From assembly GCA_029558435.1 (NCBI GenBank), contig JAKQEZ010000523.1, forward strand, positions 32,364 to 96,363: a DNA stretch of 64,000 nucleotides, written 5' to 3'. The notes under the pieces are model-generated. The model was not told where the DNA came from and searched no databases. It saw only the letters and a program-made list of their open reading frames with translations. The position numbers and the translations under genes are program-made. This DNA comes from Bacteroidota bacterium (lineage in GTDB: Bacteria > Bacteroidota > Bacteroidia > Flavobacteriales > Crocinitomicaceae). The first letter of the stretch is position 1; the number at the start of each line of letters is the position of its first letter. Shown piece by piece: positions 9,176 to 19,160 of this stretch.

Positions 9176-10222
9176 TTACTTTTTCAAGTTTAAAAGTTCT
9201 GGTTTTCCTATCCAACGCGCCACGTTAGTGCTCCAAATTTCGTTAGACTCTTGTTGGGTGATGATGCCTGCTTTTACCGCATAATCGATTACTCGCCCAG
9301 GGTAAGAACGCGCCACACCTTCCATTTCTCCCAATGGATAAGGATCATCCAAACCGGCCACAATTTGATTGGAGCCCACTCTGATTTTCAAAAGTTGCAA
9401 CGTATAGGCATCGTGCACCAATGTGTCGAAATAAACGTTGGGATGTCCCAAAGTATTGCGAGGGTCTCTTGTGCCTTCAAACAAATCTGGGCGTCCGTCA
9501 AATCCTTGCAATCTTCTACCATAATTGGCTTGCCCCAACATACAGCCATGAGCAAAACAAGTGCGTATATCTGGGAAACGCGAAACAAAATCTTTTAACG
9601 AAAATAAGTGCAAAGCATCGGCTGTTTGTGCCATCATCCAAACCAAGTGAAAACGCCAGTATTCGTCTTTAAGATTCACCATTTTCTCACCGTCGTAGGG
9701 GTGGATTTCAACAGCCAATTTGTAATGATTAGCCAATTCAAAAATAGGATACACCGATTCGTCCATCACCGAAAGCCATTCTCCATCAGCATTTAAAAAA
9801 TGTGTCGGTAAACAAAGAAGTGGCAATTTCAATTTTTCTACACTGCGCTCCATTTCTTTCAACGCATCTTCTAAATGCAAGGGCTGCACCACAAAACCAC
9901 AGGTAAATTTATCAGGATGTTCATGCTGTACTTTCGCATTAAAATCATTTTGCCAACGAATGGTATCGGATGTATCTTGACGACTCCAGCCATTGCAATA
10001 AATTTGCGATAGGTTAAGCATTACACCATGGTCTATTTGGTGGCGTTCCATCCATTCTAATTTGTCTTGCAGAAAAAAGCTAGGATCGGTAATTGGTCGT
10101 TTCCAATCTCCTTGACGCATGAATTTCTTGTCATCGTCGATGGAAAATAAATGCTTATCTTTTAAAAATTGAGGAACCTCATTGGGTTCTGGCAAAATAT
10201 GGCCGTGACCGTTTATTTTCAT
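9176..10222 (-). CDS. Amidohydrolase family, likely 2-amino-3-carboxymuconate-6-semialdehyde decarboxylase (ACMSD-like)
   Basis: A 348-residue TIM-barrel metal enzyme. Predicted zinc ligands are H6-G-H8 at the N-terminus, His174 in VEIHPYDG, and an Asp in GLDDPYPLG (292/293); His225 in CFAHG is also conserved. Length and the segments CGFVVQPL, FDGRPDLFEG and YFDTLVHD closely match ACMSD proteins of flavobacteria. These act on the kynurenine-pathway intermediate ACMS during tryptophan breakdown or divert it from NAD synthesis. No other kynurenine gene is nearby, so the exact substrate is an inference from family resemblance. The neighbouring antiporter gene lies 23 bases upstream on the same strand. 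Confidence 0.82.
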   Translation of the reverse strand: MKINGHGHILPEPNEVPQFLKDKHLFSIDDDKKFMRQGDWKRPITDPSFFLQDKLEWMERHQIDHGVMLNLSQIYCNGWSRQDTSDTIRWQNDFNAKVQHEHPDKFTCGFVVQPLHLEDALKEMERSVEKLKLPLLCLPTHFLNADGEWLSVMDESVYPIFELANHYKLAVEIHPYDGEKMVNLKDEYWRFHLVWMMAQTADALHLFSLKDFVSRFPDIRTCFAHGCMLGQANYGRRLQGFDGRPDLFEGTRDPRNTLGHPNVYFDTLVHDAYTLQLLKIRVGSNQIVAGLDDPYPLGEMEGVARSYPGRVIDYAVKAGIITQQESNEIWSTNVARWIGKPELLNLKK

Positions 10223-10245
10223 CGTACAATTAGTTTTAGCAAGTT

Positions 10246-12441
10246 TTATTGGTTGTCTTTTTTAAAGATTTCACTAATTCCCTTCCCAATTTTTTGCACC
10301 ACTTCAATACTTTTAGTAATTGGTTCGGAAGAAATATCGTGATAACCTTCGTCGGTTAACTCATCAATGTGACGCGAGTAGATAACCATGTAATTATTGT
10401 TTTGCATGTATTTTTCCATCTTAGAAGGAAGATTATCAAAAATACTCATGTGAGATGGAGCTCCTTTGCGTGCAGAAACCAAAACAAACAAATCATCTTT
10501 GTTGATGTCTTTTGACAGAATTAAAATATCTTCCCAATCATCAAATTCTTTTACTTGAAGTTGCGTTGCATATTTCTTTTCTTGGAAATGCTTATGCAAT
10601 GATTTTTCTGTTTCAACATTGCAATACGCTAAAATTGGAATGCTCAATTCTTGAGAAAGGCGCACTAATTTTTCAACCCACATTGAAAAACCTTTTTCCA
10701 ACTCAGCATACGGAGGAACAACTACAACAATACGTTTGGTGGTTGTCAACGCTTTTTCAAAATGACAGATAAACGTTGTTTTATACGTTTGATCGATAAT
10801 ACTATCCATTCTGTCACCTAAAATTTTCTCAAAAAATCCAGCTTGATGTGGCCACCCCAAAATGATGAGGTCGGCAACAATTTCTCTGGATACACGCGCA
10901 ATTCCACTTGCAACGTTGTGGTCAATGGTGGTAAGAACTTTGACCTTTGTTTCTGTTGCACAAGCTTCTTTTACAATGTCTTCCAAACGTCCTTTTGCAC
11001 GCACAATATTCGATTCTGCATCGCTGTTGTTGGAAACTACCGTAAGAACAGAAATAGGATTTTCAGATTTTTTATTGCGAATCAAGTTAGAGAATTGCAA
11101 GATGCGTTCAATTTTACCAACATTGTCTATTGGAATTAAAATTTGTTCTGCTGTAGCCCAAGAACTATCTGCAATTGTTCCATTTTCTTCTTCTGCTAAT
11201 TGCAATAACTTTTTACTTGCTTTTTCGGTAGCAAAAGATGCAACAATACATGTGATTAATATTAAGATAATGGTCCCATTTAAAATATTGTCATCCAACA
11301 AACGAATAGGATTTCCATTAGCATCTGTCCCTAAAACAACGTTGTATCCAACCAAGATAATAGCCAGCGTAGCAGCGGCGTGTGCACTACTTAAACCAAA
11401 AATAAGTTGGCGTTGAGGACGATTGAATTTAAAAGTTTTTTGGGTAACATAAGCAGCAAGCCATTTTGAAACAATTGCAACTGCTGTTAATGTTCCTGCA
11501 ACTATCCAAGCATTCCAACCACTAAAAATAACTTTTACATCCACCAACATTCCCACACTAATCAAGAAAAATGGGATGAACAAAGAATTTCCCATAAACT
11601 CAATTCGGTTCATCAATGCAGACGAATGAGGTATCAATTTGTTTAAAGCCAATCCGGCAACGAATGCACCGATAATTGGTTCTACACCCGCCACTTCTGC
11701 AAGAAAGGCCGCAAAAAACACAACCGACAATACAAAAATGTAGTGCGAATGTTTTTCACTCTCCAATTTTCTAAAAAACCAAGCAGCAATGCGTGGTATC
11801 ACTAAAAACATGATGGCTGAAAATATTGCTAAAGACACCAATAATTGTATCCAAAATGCAGCATTTAAACTTCCGTGTGCTTTTCCAATGATAACTGCAA
11901 GAATAATCAAAACGGCGGTGTCCGTTAAGATGGTTCCTCCAACAGCAACAGGCACGGCCTTGTTTTTAGAAACCCCCAGCTTACTCACAATTGGGTAGGC
12001 CACAAGTGTATGCGTAGCAAACATACTCGCGGTTAAAAAACTTGTGTCAAAGTCATAGCCTAAAAAGTAGTGTACTACAGGGAAGCCAACAGAAAGTGGA
12101 ATGATAAAGGTGAAAAATCCAAATACCAAACTTTTGTTTTTGTTGACCATAAATTCATTCATATCCAGCTCTAAACCAGCAATAAACATAATATAGAGCA
12201 AGCCAATGAGTGAAAATAAATCGATGGCAGAGTTTTTCTCAATCACGTTGAAACCATGGGGTCCAATAATTACCCCAGCAATGATTAACCCAATAATTCC
12301 AGGAATGTTGAGCTTTTTTAATAAAATGGGCGATAACAAGATGATGAGAAGTATGACTGAAAATACAAGAATCAAATTTTGTAAAGGCAATTCAAAACCG
12401 TGTGCAAATTGTTTAAAGAAATCGGAAAAAAATGAAGTCAT
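10246..12441 (-). CDS. CPA2-type cation/proton antiporter with C-terminal universal-stress domains
   Basis: A 731-residue inner-membrane protein. About residues 20-410 hold roughly a dozen hydrophobic helices of the Na+/H+ exchanger fold, with GLELDMNEF and VEPIIGAFVAGLALN typical of KefB/NapA-type antiporters. The cytoplasmic remainder contains two stretches resembling universal-stress-protein (UspA) domains, about 430-560 (ILIPIDNVGKIERILQFSNL, then IILGWPHQAGFFEKILGD) and about 580-720. It probably exchanges Na+ or K+ for protons, with the Usp part sensing nucleotide or stress state. ATG 12441 is preceded by TATTTTTG at 12469-12476. Confidence 0.9.
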   Translation of the reverse strand: MTSFFSDFFKQFAHGFELPLQNLILVFSVILLIILLSPILLKKLNIPGIIGLIIAGVIIGPHGFNVIEKNSAIDLFSLIGLLYIMFIAGLELDMNEFMVNKNKSLVFGFFTFIIPLSVGFPVVHYFLGYDFDTSFLTASMFATHTLVAYPIVSKLGVSKNKAVPVAVGGTILTDTAVLIILAVIIGKAHGSLNAAFWIQLLVSLAIFSAIMFLVIPRIAAWFFRKLESEKHSHYIFVLSVVFFAAFLAEVAGVEPIIGAFVAGLALNKLIPHSSALMNRIEFMGNSLFIPFFLISVGMLVDVKVIFSGWNAWIVAGTLTAVAIVSKWLAAYVTQKTFKFNRPQRQLIFGLSSAHAAATLAIILVGYNVVLGTDANGNPIRLLDDNILNGTIILILITCIVASFATEKASKKLLQLAEEENGTIADSSWATAEQILIPIDNVGKIERILQFSNLIRNKKSENPISVLTVVSNNSDAESNIVRAKGRLEDIVKEACATETKVKVLTTIDHNVASGIARVSREIVADLIILGWPHQAGFFEKILGDRMDSIIDQTYKTTFICHFEKALTTTKRIVVVVPPYAELEKGFSMWVEKLVRLSQELSIPILAYCNVETEKSLHKHFQEKKYATQLQVKEFDDWEDILILSKDINKDDLFVLVSARKGAPSHMSIFDNLPSKMEKYMQNNNYMVIYSRHIDELTDEGYHDISSEPITKSIEVVQKIGKGISEIFKKDNQ

Positions 12442-12468
12442 CTTGAACTGTAATAATTATTAGGAAAA

Positions 12469-12476
12469 CAAAAATA
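12469..12476 (-). promoter_or_regulatory. -7 box for the antiporter gene
   Basis: TATTTTTG on the minus strand lies 27 bases before the ATG and fits TAnnTTTG. No clear -33 partner is seen. Confidence 0.4.
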
Positions 12477-12615
12477 ATAAATATTATTGAGAATTTAATC
12501 GGGATTTATTAACAGTTTTGAAGGTAGTTGAAGAAGTTGATGTATTCATCTGAATAGCTTATTAAGGCTGTAAATAGTTATAAAAAAGTAATTTTAGGAT
12601 TTCAAAGATAAATTG

Positions 12616-12623
12616 TATTTTTG
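12616..12623 (+). promoter_or_regulatory. -7 promoter box, followed by TAGTG
   Basis: TATTTTTG lies 28 bases before the ATG at 12652. It excludes the in-frame TTG at 12613 as a start, since that codon overlaps the promoter. Confidence 0.5.
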
Positions 12624-12651
12624 TAGTGAATTTTCAAATAGCACACACTCA

Positions 12652-14205
12652 ATGAAACCTTCAAATGAATTGTTTAAGCTAGTCAAATCGTTGTCAAAAT
12701 CTGAAAAACGATTCTTTAAACTATCATCTTCATTACAAGCAGGAGAAAAAAATTACATTAAAATTTTTGACTTCATCGATGCGCAAAAAGAATACGATGA
12801 AGAAGCGCTCAAAGAAGAGTTTAAAAACGAAGTGTTTATCAAACATTTATCGTCGGAGAAAAACTATTTGTATAAATTGATTCTCAAAAGTCTTCGTAAT
12901 TTCTATAGTGAAGACTCGCCAGGTAGTATTCTAAAGCTTGAAATAAAAAATATTGAAATTCTTTTTAGTAAAGCACTATATAAAGAATGTGAAAAATACA
13001 TTCAACGTGTAAAAGAGTTGGCAAAAAGCACAGAAGATTTCTATTACTGGAATGAAATTATCTCGTGGGAGAAATGGTTAATTGAAGACGGACTTCAAGA
13101 AACTTTAAATGAAGTTTTATTGGAAGAATTGATAAAAGAAGAAATTGAAGTTGTAGAGAAACTCCGAAATTTAGCCGAATACCAAATTATATATTCACGC
13201 ATCAATAATATCTTTCGTTCGGGAGGTTTTATTCGCAGTAAGAAAGAAGAAGAACAAGTGGCTGCCATTGCTGATTATCATTTAATTAAAGGTAAAAATA
13301 CCGCGTTGTCTGTTCGTGCCACTTCTATGTGCTATTACATCAAAGGATTGTGTGCTGCAACAAACAGAGATTATGAAGACAGCTACTTGTATTTCAATAA
13401 AACGCGCGCTGTTTTGGATAAAAATCCAATTATTAAAGCAGATTTGGCAACACGCTACATTCAATGCTTAACCCACTTGTTGCGTTGTTATATTGACGGA
13501 CAAGAGTTTAAACAAGCAGAAGAGTTGATTGTGGATATGCGCAATTTGAAAGAAGAAAAAGGATTTAAGTCGGTTAGTCATCAAATTCGCATTTTATCCA
13601 ATTCCTATTTGATGGAATTTTTATTGCTTCAACGTCAAGGGAAATTTCAAGATACGATTCGCCTAATCGATAATATAGGGGATTTTGTAATAGAATATGA
13701 AGATACACTCACAAAAGAACAACGCATTATGTTTAGTTACTACAAATCGGTGAGTTATTTTGCTGTTGGAGAATATAAAAAAGCGCTTTTATGTGTCAAC
13801 GAAATTCTCAACGATAACGAGAAAATTGTGCGCCAAGATATTTTTAGTTTCGCACGTATTTTCAACTTGGTTTTGCACTTTGAATTAGGAAATTATGATT
13901 TTGCCGAATATGCCATCAAATCAGTAAACCGTTATCTATCAAAACGTGAACGTGATTACGAAACAGAAACATTGTTGATTAAAACCATCAAACAGCTTTC
14001 AAAAACAAACACACCCGAAGAACAATACACCATTTTTAAATCGCTCAAAGAAAATGTGGAAGAATTGTTCAACGACAAACACGAACAAGCAATTTTGGAG
14101 TACTTTAATTTAACGGCTTGGATTGAAGCAAAACTTAAAAGCACTACTTACGAATACGAAGTTAAACGATTGCTAAAATCGAATAGTGCCGGAAACAGTA
14201 ATTGA
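12652..14205 (+). CDS. Conserved hypothetical helical protein, TPR-like
   Basis: I do not recognise a named family. The 517-residue protein begins MKPSNELFKLVKSLSKSEKR and is predicted almost entirely alpha-helical, rich in Lys and Glu, with no signal peptide or membrane segment. Its middle part (about 215-450) has helix pairs of TPR flavour, such as YFNKTRAVLD and SVSYFAVGEYKKALLCVNEI. Proteins with this N-terminus seem common in flavobacteria, to my recollection, without an assigned role. I chose ATG 12652 because upstream in-frame codons overlap the -7 box. The last 33 bases overlap the 3' end of the convergent porin gene, so no intergenic terminator exists. Confidence 0.8.
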   Translation: MKPSNELFKLVKSLSKSEKRFFKLSSSLQAGEKNYIKIFDFIDAQKEYDEEALKEEFKNEVFIKHLSSEKNYLYKLILKSLRNFYSEDSPGSILKLEIKNIEILFSKALYKECEKYIQRVKELAKSTEDFYYWNEIISWEKWLIEDGLQETLNEVLLEELIKEEIEVVEKLRNLAEYQIIYSRINNIFRSGGFIRSKKEEEQVAAIADYHLIKGKNTALSVRATSMCYYIKGLCAATNRDYEDSYLYFNKTRAVLDKNPIIKADLATRYIQCLTHLLRCYIDGQEFKQAEELIVDMRNLKEEKGFKSVSHQIRILSNSYLMEFLLLQRQGKFQDTIRLIDNIGDFVIEYEDTLTKEQRIMFSYYKSVSYFAVGEYKKALLCVNEILNDNEKIVRQDIFSFARIFNLVLHFELGNYDFAEYAIKSVNRYLSKRERDYETETLLIKTIKQLSKTNTPEEQYTIFKSLKENVEELFNDKHEQAILEYFNLTAWIEAKLKSTTYEYEVKRLLKSNSAGNSN

Positions 14206-15657
14206 ATTGTAGGATAATTTTGTATTAGCTGTATTACTTCCTGTAAACGGATAATAAACACGTTTCATTGCTCGGTTTACATAAGCCAAATCTATGCTAA
14301 AACGTCCAAATTTATAACCCAATCCTCCGCTAAAGGATAAATCTGGTTGGGGATCAACGTTTTCAGATTTTTTATATGCGCTGCCATAAATAGCCATTCC
14401 TGCACGTATAAAAAGTTTTTGTTGAATATTGTATTCAGCACCCAGTCTAAAATTGACAGCATTGGTCAATCGTTTTTTAGCATCCGCATTTTCAATTTTA
14501 AAATCATACGCTTGATAAGTGATATCACGTGTTGATTTTAAACGTGCTTGGTTGTATCCCAAATATTCAATATCGGCACTAATTAATGCACTCATCCCAA
14601 TTACATACGATGCCGAAACGTTAGCTTTGAATGGTGTAATCATGCGGTATTTGTATTGGCCTTCTGGCACTAAATCTTGTGGAACACTAACATTTTGCCC
14701 TCCATTAAAACGTCCGGTCATGGTAGCCGTCCATTTATCGGTAAGTGAAATTATTGTAGGTGTATGAATAGACGCTCCAATTCTAAATCCATCGGTGACA
14801 AGGTAAATTACACCCAATTTCAAATTAGCACCATATCCACTGGTTTTTAGCTGGTATTTATAATCAAATCCAACAAAAAATGTGTCCTTTTGAACTAAAT
14901 CTTCTGAATGAACATAAGCGTCAGTACGGCTATAAGTGCGCAAACCCAATGAAGCACCATAGTACAACTTGTTTAGACGATTGCGAGAGTAAGATAGAAA
15001 AAACTCATTAACACCTCCAGTGGTTTCAATTGTTCGTTTCATCTGCATATCCCCACTGTTGAGGTAAGACGTATAACCCACATTGTTTTCATCAAAATTA
15101 ATCACATACGATTCCCAAGCTAATGATGTGGAAAAAGGAAATGCGGCACTTAGATTTTCAGGATAATAACCTTGAGCTTGCCCTATGAAATTATCTAATA
15201 GTGAAGGAAATTGCTGTCCCTCAATGGTGGTGTTTTGCCTAAAATTAATGAGTCGATTCATGCCAATTCCAAACTGAGAATACATGTCTCCTTTGTTTTT
15301 ATTGGATAAATCTTTTGTAAAAACAAGTCCAATTGAAGGAATGGAAAAGCTTGATTTTAAGTCTTTTGATTTGGTTGACATAAAATCAGCCGTTGTGTTG
15401 TTGATTGTAGAACCCAAGGAAATGCTAACTTGCGATGATGAAAAACGCCCCATGGCAGCTGGATTAATTTGTGCTGCGCTAATATCAGCTCCAACCGAAC
15501 CAAATGCACCACTCATGGCATTAAAACGAGCACTTCCTTCATAGTATTCTTTTGAGTAAATGAATAAATCAGCATCGTTTTGTGCGTTAACAAAAGAACT
15601 AAAAGTTGCTATTAATAGAATAAATAAAGTTGAAACTGACTTTGGGTGTTTGTGCAT
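14173..15657 (-). CDS. Outer-membrane transport protein, OmpP1/FadL family
   Basis: A 494-residue outer-membrane beta-barrel. A signal peptide (about 1-25, ending VNAQ) is followed by the family N-terminal segment AMSGAFGSVGADISAAQINP and GRFSSSQVSI. Alternating strands run to the C-terminal strand ITVSGTIRF, whose terminal Phe is the usual barrel-assembly signal. FadL homologues let hydrophobic compounds diffuse across the outer membrane; the Bacteroidota branch is largely uncharacterised. The gene starts 5 bases after the stop of the Tyr/Gly-rich lipoprotein, so the two are probably one transcript. Its 3' end overlaps the convergent gene by 33 bases. Confidence 0.88.
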   Translation of the reverse strand: MHKHPKSVSTLFILLIATFSSFVNAQNDADLFIYSKEYYEGSARFNAMSGAFGSVGADISAAQINPAAMGRFSSSQVSISLGSTINNTTADFMSTKSKDLKSSFSIPSIGLVFTKDLSNKNKGDMYSQFGIGMNRLINFRQNTTIEGQQFPSLLDNFIGQAQGYYPENLSAAFPFSTSLAWESYVINFDENNVGYTSYLNSGDMQMKRTIETTGGVNEFFLSYSRNRLNKLYYGASLGLRTYSRTDAYVHSEDLVQKDTFFVGFDYKYQLKTSGYGANLKLGVIYLVTDGFRIGASIHTPTIISLTDKWTATMTGRFNGGQNVSVPQDLVPEGQYKYRMITPFKANVSASYVIGMSALISADIEYLGYNQARLKSTRDITYQAYDFKIENADAKKRLTNAVNFRLGAEYNIQQKLFIRAGMAIYGSAYKKSENVDPQPDLSFSGGLGYKFGRFSIDLAYVNRAMKRVYYPFTGSNTANTKLSYNSITVSGTIRF

Positions 15658-15662
15658 ATAAT

Positions 15663-16880
15663 TTATCTTCTTCCTGAGTTGGTATTGTTATAACTTCCGC
15701 TTGATGAACGGCTACTTGGTGTGGATGATGGTGTGCTAAAACGTTCTGGTCGCGCTGAAGAATTAAACGATGGTTCTCTAACCGTTGTGTTGGGTCTAGA
15801 AAAATCAGAATTTGTATTTCTATGAATTGTTGAATTTGGTATGGAATTACTTGGTGTTGCTGTTCTGTTTGGATAGGTTCTACCATATTCTGGGCTAGAC
15901 GTTGGTCTGCTCACAGCTGTGTTTGGACGTGATGTAGTACCATTTCCATTTGTTGTGCGCGAAGGCAATACTACACGCGAGTTCTCAACTGTACCTACAT
16001 TTCCTCTAGAAGGTCTAACAATGTCTGAACTTCCAACCTCTCTCACAACTGTTGAAGTTGCAGGTCGACCCGTTGGTTTACCAGCAGAATTAGTACTTGG
16101 CGCAACAACTTTTCCAGTTGCTTCTGTAGACTTTAAAGTGCCTGGTGAATACGTTCTTCCAGTTGGATTGTAGTAACCAGAACTTGTTCCACGGTGACCT
16201 CTAATCACATTGGATGTGGAATAATTTCCATTGCTCCAACCATTACTATTTCCACCATATCCGTATCCTCCAAGTGTATAATATCCTCCCATTCCGTAAT
16301 AACCGCCAAAACCATAAGGATTATAAGGGCCATAATATTTTCCTACTCCTGCATACATGTTATAATATGGATCATACATATTGTAATAAGGAGAATACAT
16401 GTTGTGTCCCCATCCATAATACCCCCAAGAAGATGAATTAAAAGTAGGTTGGTGGTATAGATGTCCATAATAATAACCCATTCCCATAGAGGAACCAGGG
16501 AAATAACTTGAATAAGCATACATGTTGCTAAACATATAATGATTTCTTCCCATTACACCATATCTATTGTAGGGCGAGAAACGGCTGTAACGCGACCATT
16601 CAGAATACGAGCAACCACAATCACTGGTCCAACGCCATTGTTCCAAACAATTTTGACGATTTACCAAAGCCATTTCATCGGCATAAGTCATTCGATCGTT
16701 TGTTTTTCCTTCTTTACGTGCTTTGAAAGCTGCATACGAAGTTTCGTCGGCTGTAGATTCACCAACTGGCAACTCACTAGTTCTTACAGAGTAAATGTCA
16801 TCTGTGTCAAAATATTTTGTTGTTGAACAAGATGTGAAAATCAAGCTCAATAATGCGACTAATGGAATGAAATATTTCAT
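15663..16880 (-). CDS. Low-complexity Tyr/Gly/Asn-rich lipoprotein
   Basis: A 405-residue exported protein of unknown function. The signal peptide ends in the lipobox FTSC (Cys18). Residues about 20-105 look like a small ordered head with four cysteines, including the CGC pair in WTSDCGCSYSEW. About 110-225 is Tyr/Gly/Met/Asn-rich, with repeats of the form YYNMYDPYYNMYAG. About 225-405 is Ser/Thr/Pro/Arg/Asn-rich with repeats like TVREP and SRPNT and no predicted fold. The composition suggests a surface-exposed flexible tether or adhesive segment. It lies directly upstream of the FadL-like gene with a 5-base gap. Confidence 0.75.
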   Translation of the reverse strand: MKYFIPLVALLSLIFTSCSTTKYFDTDDIYSVRTSELPVGESTADETSYAAFKARKEGKTNDRMTYADEMALVNRQNCLEQWRWTSDCGCSYSEWSRYSRFSPYNRYGVMGRNHYMFSNMYAYSSYFPGSSMGMGYYYGHLYHQPTFNSSSWGYYGWGHNMYSPYYNMYDPYYNMYAGVGKYYGPYNPYGFGGYYGMGGYYTLGGYGYGGNSNGWSNGNYSTSNVIRGHRGTSSGYYNPTGRTYSPGTLKSTEATGKVVAPSTNSAGKPTGRPATSTVVREVGSSDIVRPSRGNVGTVENSRVVLPSRTTNGNGTTSRPNTAVSRPTSSPEYGRTYPNRTATPSNSIPNSTIHRNTNSDFSRPNTTVREPSFNSSARPERFSTPSSTPSSRSSSGSYNNTNSGRR

Positions 16881-16899
16881 AGCTACGTAAATTATACTT

Positions 16900-16931
16900 T
16901 AAAAGTACAATGAAATTTATAAATTTGCAAA
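16900..16931. promoter_or_regulatory. Divergent promoter region between the lipoprotein gene and proS
   Basis: For the minus strand, TTTG (16931-16928) and TACTTTTA (16907-16900) are spaced 20 bases apart upstream of the lipoprotein ATG. For the plus strand, TAAATTTG at 16920-16927 is a -7 candidate for proS. The two elements meet in the palindrome TTTGCAAA at 16924-16931. Each box has one weakness, so the pair is tentative. Confidence 0.4.
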
Positions 16932-16981
16932 TCACAAGTTTGAATTTAAACACATTTTAACAAATAAATTTTCAGAATAGT

Positions 16982-18457
16982 ATGTCTCAAAAATATTCTA
17001 CAAGGGAAGAGGATTATTCAAAATGGTACAACGAAACCATTGATAGAGCAGATATGGCAGAAAACTCAGGGGTAAGAGGTTGTATGGTTATCAAACCGTA
17101 TGGCTACGCAATCTGGGAGAAAATCCAAGCGCAACTCGACAAACGTTTTAAAGAAACAGGGCACCAAAATGCTTACTTCCCGTTGTTTGTTCCCAAAAGT
17201 TTATTTGAGGCAGAAGAAAAAAATGCAGAAGGTTTTGCCAAAGAATGTGCTGTTGTTACCCATTATCGTTTAAAAACAGACGATAAAAATCCAGGGAAGT
17301 TAATAGTTGATCCAGAAGCAAAATTGGAAGAAGAATTAGTAGTGCGTCCAACATCAGAAGCCATCATTTGGAATACCTACAAAGGTTGGATTCAATCGTA
17401 TCGCGATTTACCAATTCTTATCAACCAGTGGGCAAATGTGGTGCGTTGGGAAATGCGTACACGCTTGTTTTTACGTACTGCCGAATTTTTATGGCAAGAA
17501 GGGCATACAGCTCATGCTACAAAACAAGAAGCCTATGAAGAAACAGAACGTATGTTGGAAGTGTATGCAGAATTTGCAGAAAACTTTATGGCCATGCCTG
17601 TTATCAAAGGTAGAAAATCGGAAAGTGAACGTTTTGCTGGAGCTGATGATACGTTATGCATTGAAGCAATGATGCAAGATGGAAAAGCGCTGCAAGCAGG
17701 AACTTCTCATTTCTTGGGACAAAATTTTGCTAAAGCGTTTGATGTGAAATTTAGCAACGATGAAGGAAAACAAGAACACGTTTGGGCAACTTCATGGGGT
17801 GTTTCAACACGTTTAATGGGAGCGTTAATCATGACGCATTCAGACGACGAAGGGTTGGTGTTGCCTCCAAAATTGGCACCTATACAAGTTGTGGGTGTGC
17901 CTATTTTTAAAACCGATGAAGAATACGAAGCAATCGGTAAAAAGTTTGACGAATTGGCTGCCGAATTAAGAGCTTTGGGCATTTCGTTTAAATACGATGC
18001 AGATAAAAATAAACGTCCGGGATGGAAATTTGCAGAATACGAAGCTAAAGGTGTTCCGGTGCGTTTGGCAATGGGACCTCGCGATATGCAAAACGGAAAC
18101 ATTGAAGTAGCTCGCCGTGATACCAAAACAAAAGAAGTTGTAAGCTTTGACGGATTGGCTAATTTTATTCAAAATTTATTGAATGAAATTCAAAACAACT
18201 TGTTCCAAAAAGCGTTGGCATTTAGAAATGAAAATTTACACCAAGTAGATACTTACGAAGAATTTAAAACGCAATTGGCACAAAAAGGTGGTTTTTATTT
18301 AGTGCATTGGGATGGAACTGCTGAAACAGAAGCAAAAATTAAAGAAGAAACACAAGCAACCATTCGTTGTATTCCTTTTGAAGCATCAGAACCAGGTGTT
18401 TGTATGGTGACAGGAAAACCGTCAAAACAACGTGTAGTTATTGCAAAAGCATATTAA
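16982..18457 (+). CDS. proS: Prolyl-tRNA synthetase, archaeal/eukaryotic-type short form
   Basis: A 491-residue class II aminoacyl-tRNA synthetase that charges tRNA-Pro. Length and the N-terminus ([20 protein letters not shown], then [18 protein letters not shown]) match the archaeal-type ProRS used by many Bacteroidota, which lacks the inserted editing domain of the bacterial form. Class II motif 2 lies in [20 protein letters not shown] (about residues 149-168). The C-terminal extension ends in Tyr ([10 protein letters not shown]), as usual for this type. A 1-base gap separates it from the next gene. Confidence 0.95.
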   Translation: MSQKYSTREEDYSKWYNETIDRADMAENSGVRGCMVIKPYGYAIWEKIQAQLDKRFKETGHQNAYFPLFVPKSLFEAEEKNAEGFAKECAVVTHYRLKTDDKNPGKLIVDPEAKLEEELVVRPTSEAIIWNTYKGWIQSYRDLPILINQWANVVRWEMRTRLFLRTAEFLWQEGHTAHATKQEAYEETERMLEVYAEFAENFMAMPVIKGRKSESERFAGADDTLCIEAMMQDGKALQAGTSHFLGQNFAKAFDVKFSNDEGKQEHVWATSWGVSTRLMGALIMTHSDDEGLVLPPKLAPIQVVGVPIFKTDEEYEAIGKKFDELAAELRALGISFKYDADKNKRPGWKFAEYEAKGVPVRLAMGPRDMQNGNIEVARRDTKTKEVVSFDGLANFIQNLLNEIQNNLFQKALAFRNENLHQVDTYEEFKTQLAQKGGFYLVHWDGTAETEAKIKEETQATIRCIPFEASEPGVCMVTGKPSKQRVVIAKAY

Positions 18458-18458
18458 A

Positions 18459-19160
18459 ATGACCCAAAAAAAGTCGGATAAATCCATGGATTTGAATTCC
18501 CAGCAAATTGTAAACCTTTTGTTGGAAAAAGCTTGCTTAAAACAAGATGTGTATGCATATTCACTCAATGCTTTTAACGAGTTTAAAGATTTGGTGAGAA
18601 GTGAAATTGATTTACTGAAAACAAAGGTTGATGATACGCGCATTCGCTTGTCGATTGTTGAACGGGGGCAAAATGAATTTCATACCTATGTTGGAAGCGA
18701 TGTGTTGGTGTATCAAGTGCATACCAATATTTTCCGTTTACCCGACGAACATCCATTGTGGCAAACTGATTATTTGAAAGAAAATCCAAATAGAGGATTT
18801 TTTGGAATTATTCATATCTATAACTTTTTGGCAGAATCGTTTTTGCAAAATAGATTGAACGACTTGGGACACTTAATTGGTCGCATTTTCGTTAACAAAG
18901 AAGGTAAATTTTTTGTGGAAGGAAGCGGTCAACTTGGATTTTTGTTCAAAGAATTGGCAGAAGGCGATTGGAGAGAAGAATCCATTCGTCACATTATTCA
19001 AGTGTCGTTTGCTTATGCCATTTCAGCAGATTTATTTGTTCCGCCTTATGAAATGATGCAAGAATTAAATGTTGACCAAGTTCAAACCATTGGCCATAAC
19101 GATCAATCGGCAATTGGTAAACGTCTTGGTTTTAAATACAGAAATATTCAAGAAGATTAA
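18459..19160 (+). CDS. Conserved hypothetical protein
   Basis: I do not recognise a named family. The protein has 233 residues from ATG 18459, the first ATG after the proS stop and 1 base away; ATG 18486 is an alternative. About residues 40-75 form a charged helix, followed by a mixed alpha/beta region with FHTYVGSDVLVYQVHTNIF, RGFFGIIHIYNFLAESFLQ and GQLGFLFKELAEGDW. No signal peptide or membrane segment is seen. Its position between proS and the CCA-adding enzyme gives a weak hint of a tRNA-related or housekeeping role. A perfect 18-base palindrome overlaps its stop codon. Confidence 0.75.
   Translation: MTQKKSDKSMDLNSQQIVNLLLEKACLKQDVYAYSLNAFNEFKDLVRSEIDLLKTKVDDTRIRLSIVERGQNEFHTYVGSDVLVYQVHTNIFRLPDEHPLWQTDYLKENPNRGFFGIIHIYNFLAESFLQNRLNDLGHLIGRIFVNKEGKFFVEGSGQLGFLFKELAEGDWREESIRHIIQVSFAYAISADLFVPPYEMMQELNVDQVQTIGHNDQSAIGKRLGFKYRNIQED

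Noticed and set aside
10862..11416. Long plus-strand frame (184 codons) inside the antiporter gene
   Set aside because: It lies opposite a well-supported gene with membrane and Usp domains, and its translation has no family features.
15919..16173. Plus-strand frame opposite the low-complexity lipoprotein gene
   Set aside because: Open only because of the repetitive codon use of the lipoprotein gene.
17707..18126. 139-codon minus-strand frame inside proS
   Set aside because: Antisense to a strongly conserved synthetase; composition is that of a shadow frame.
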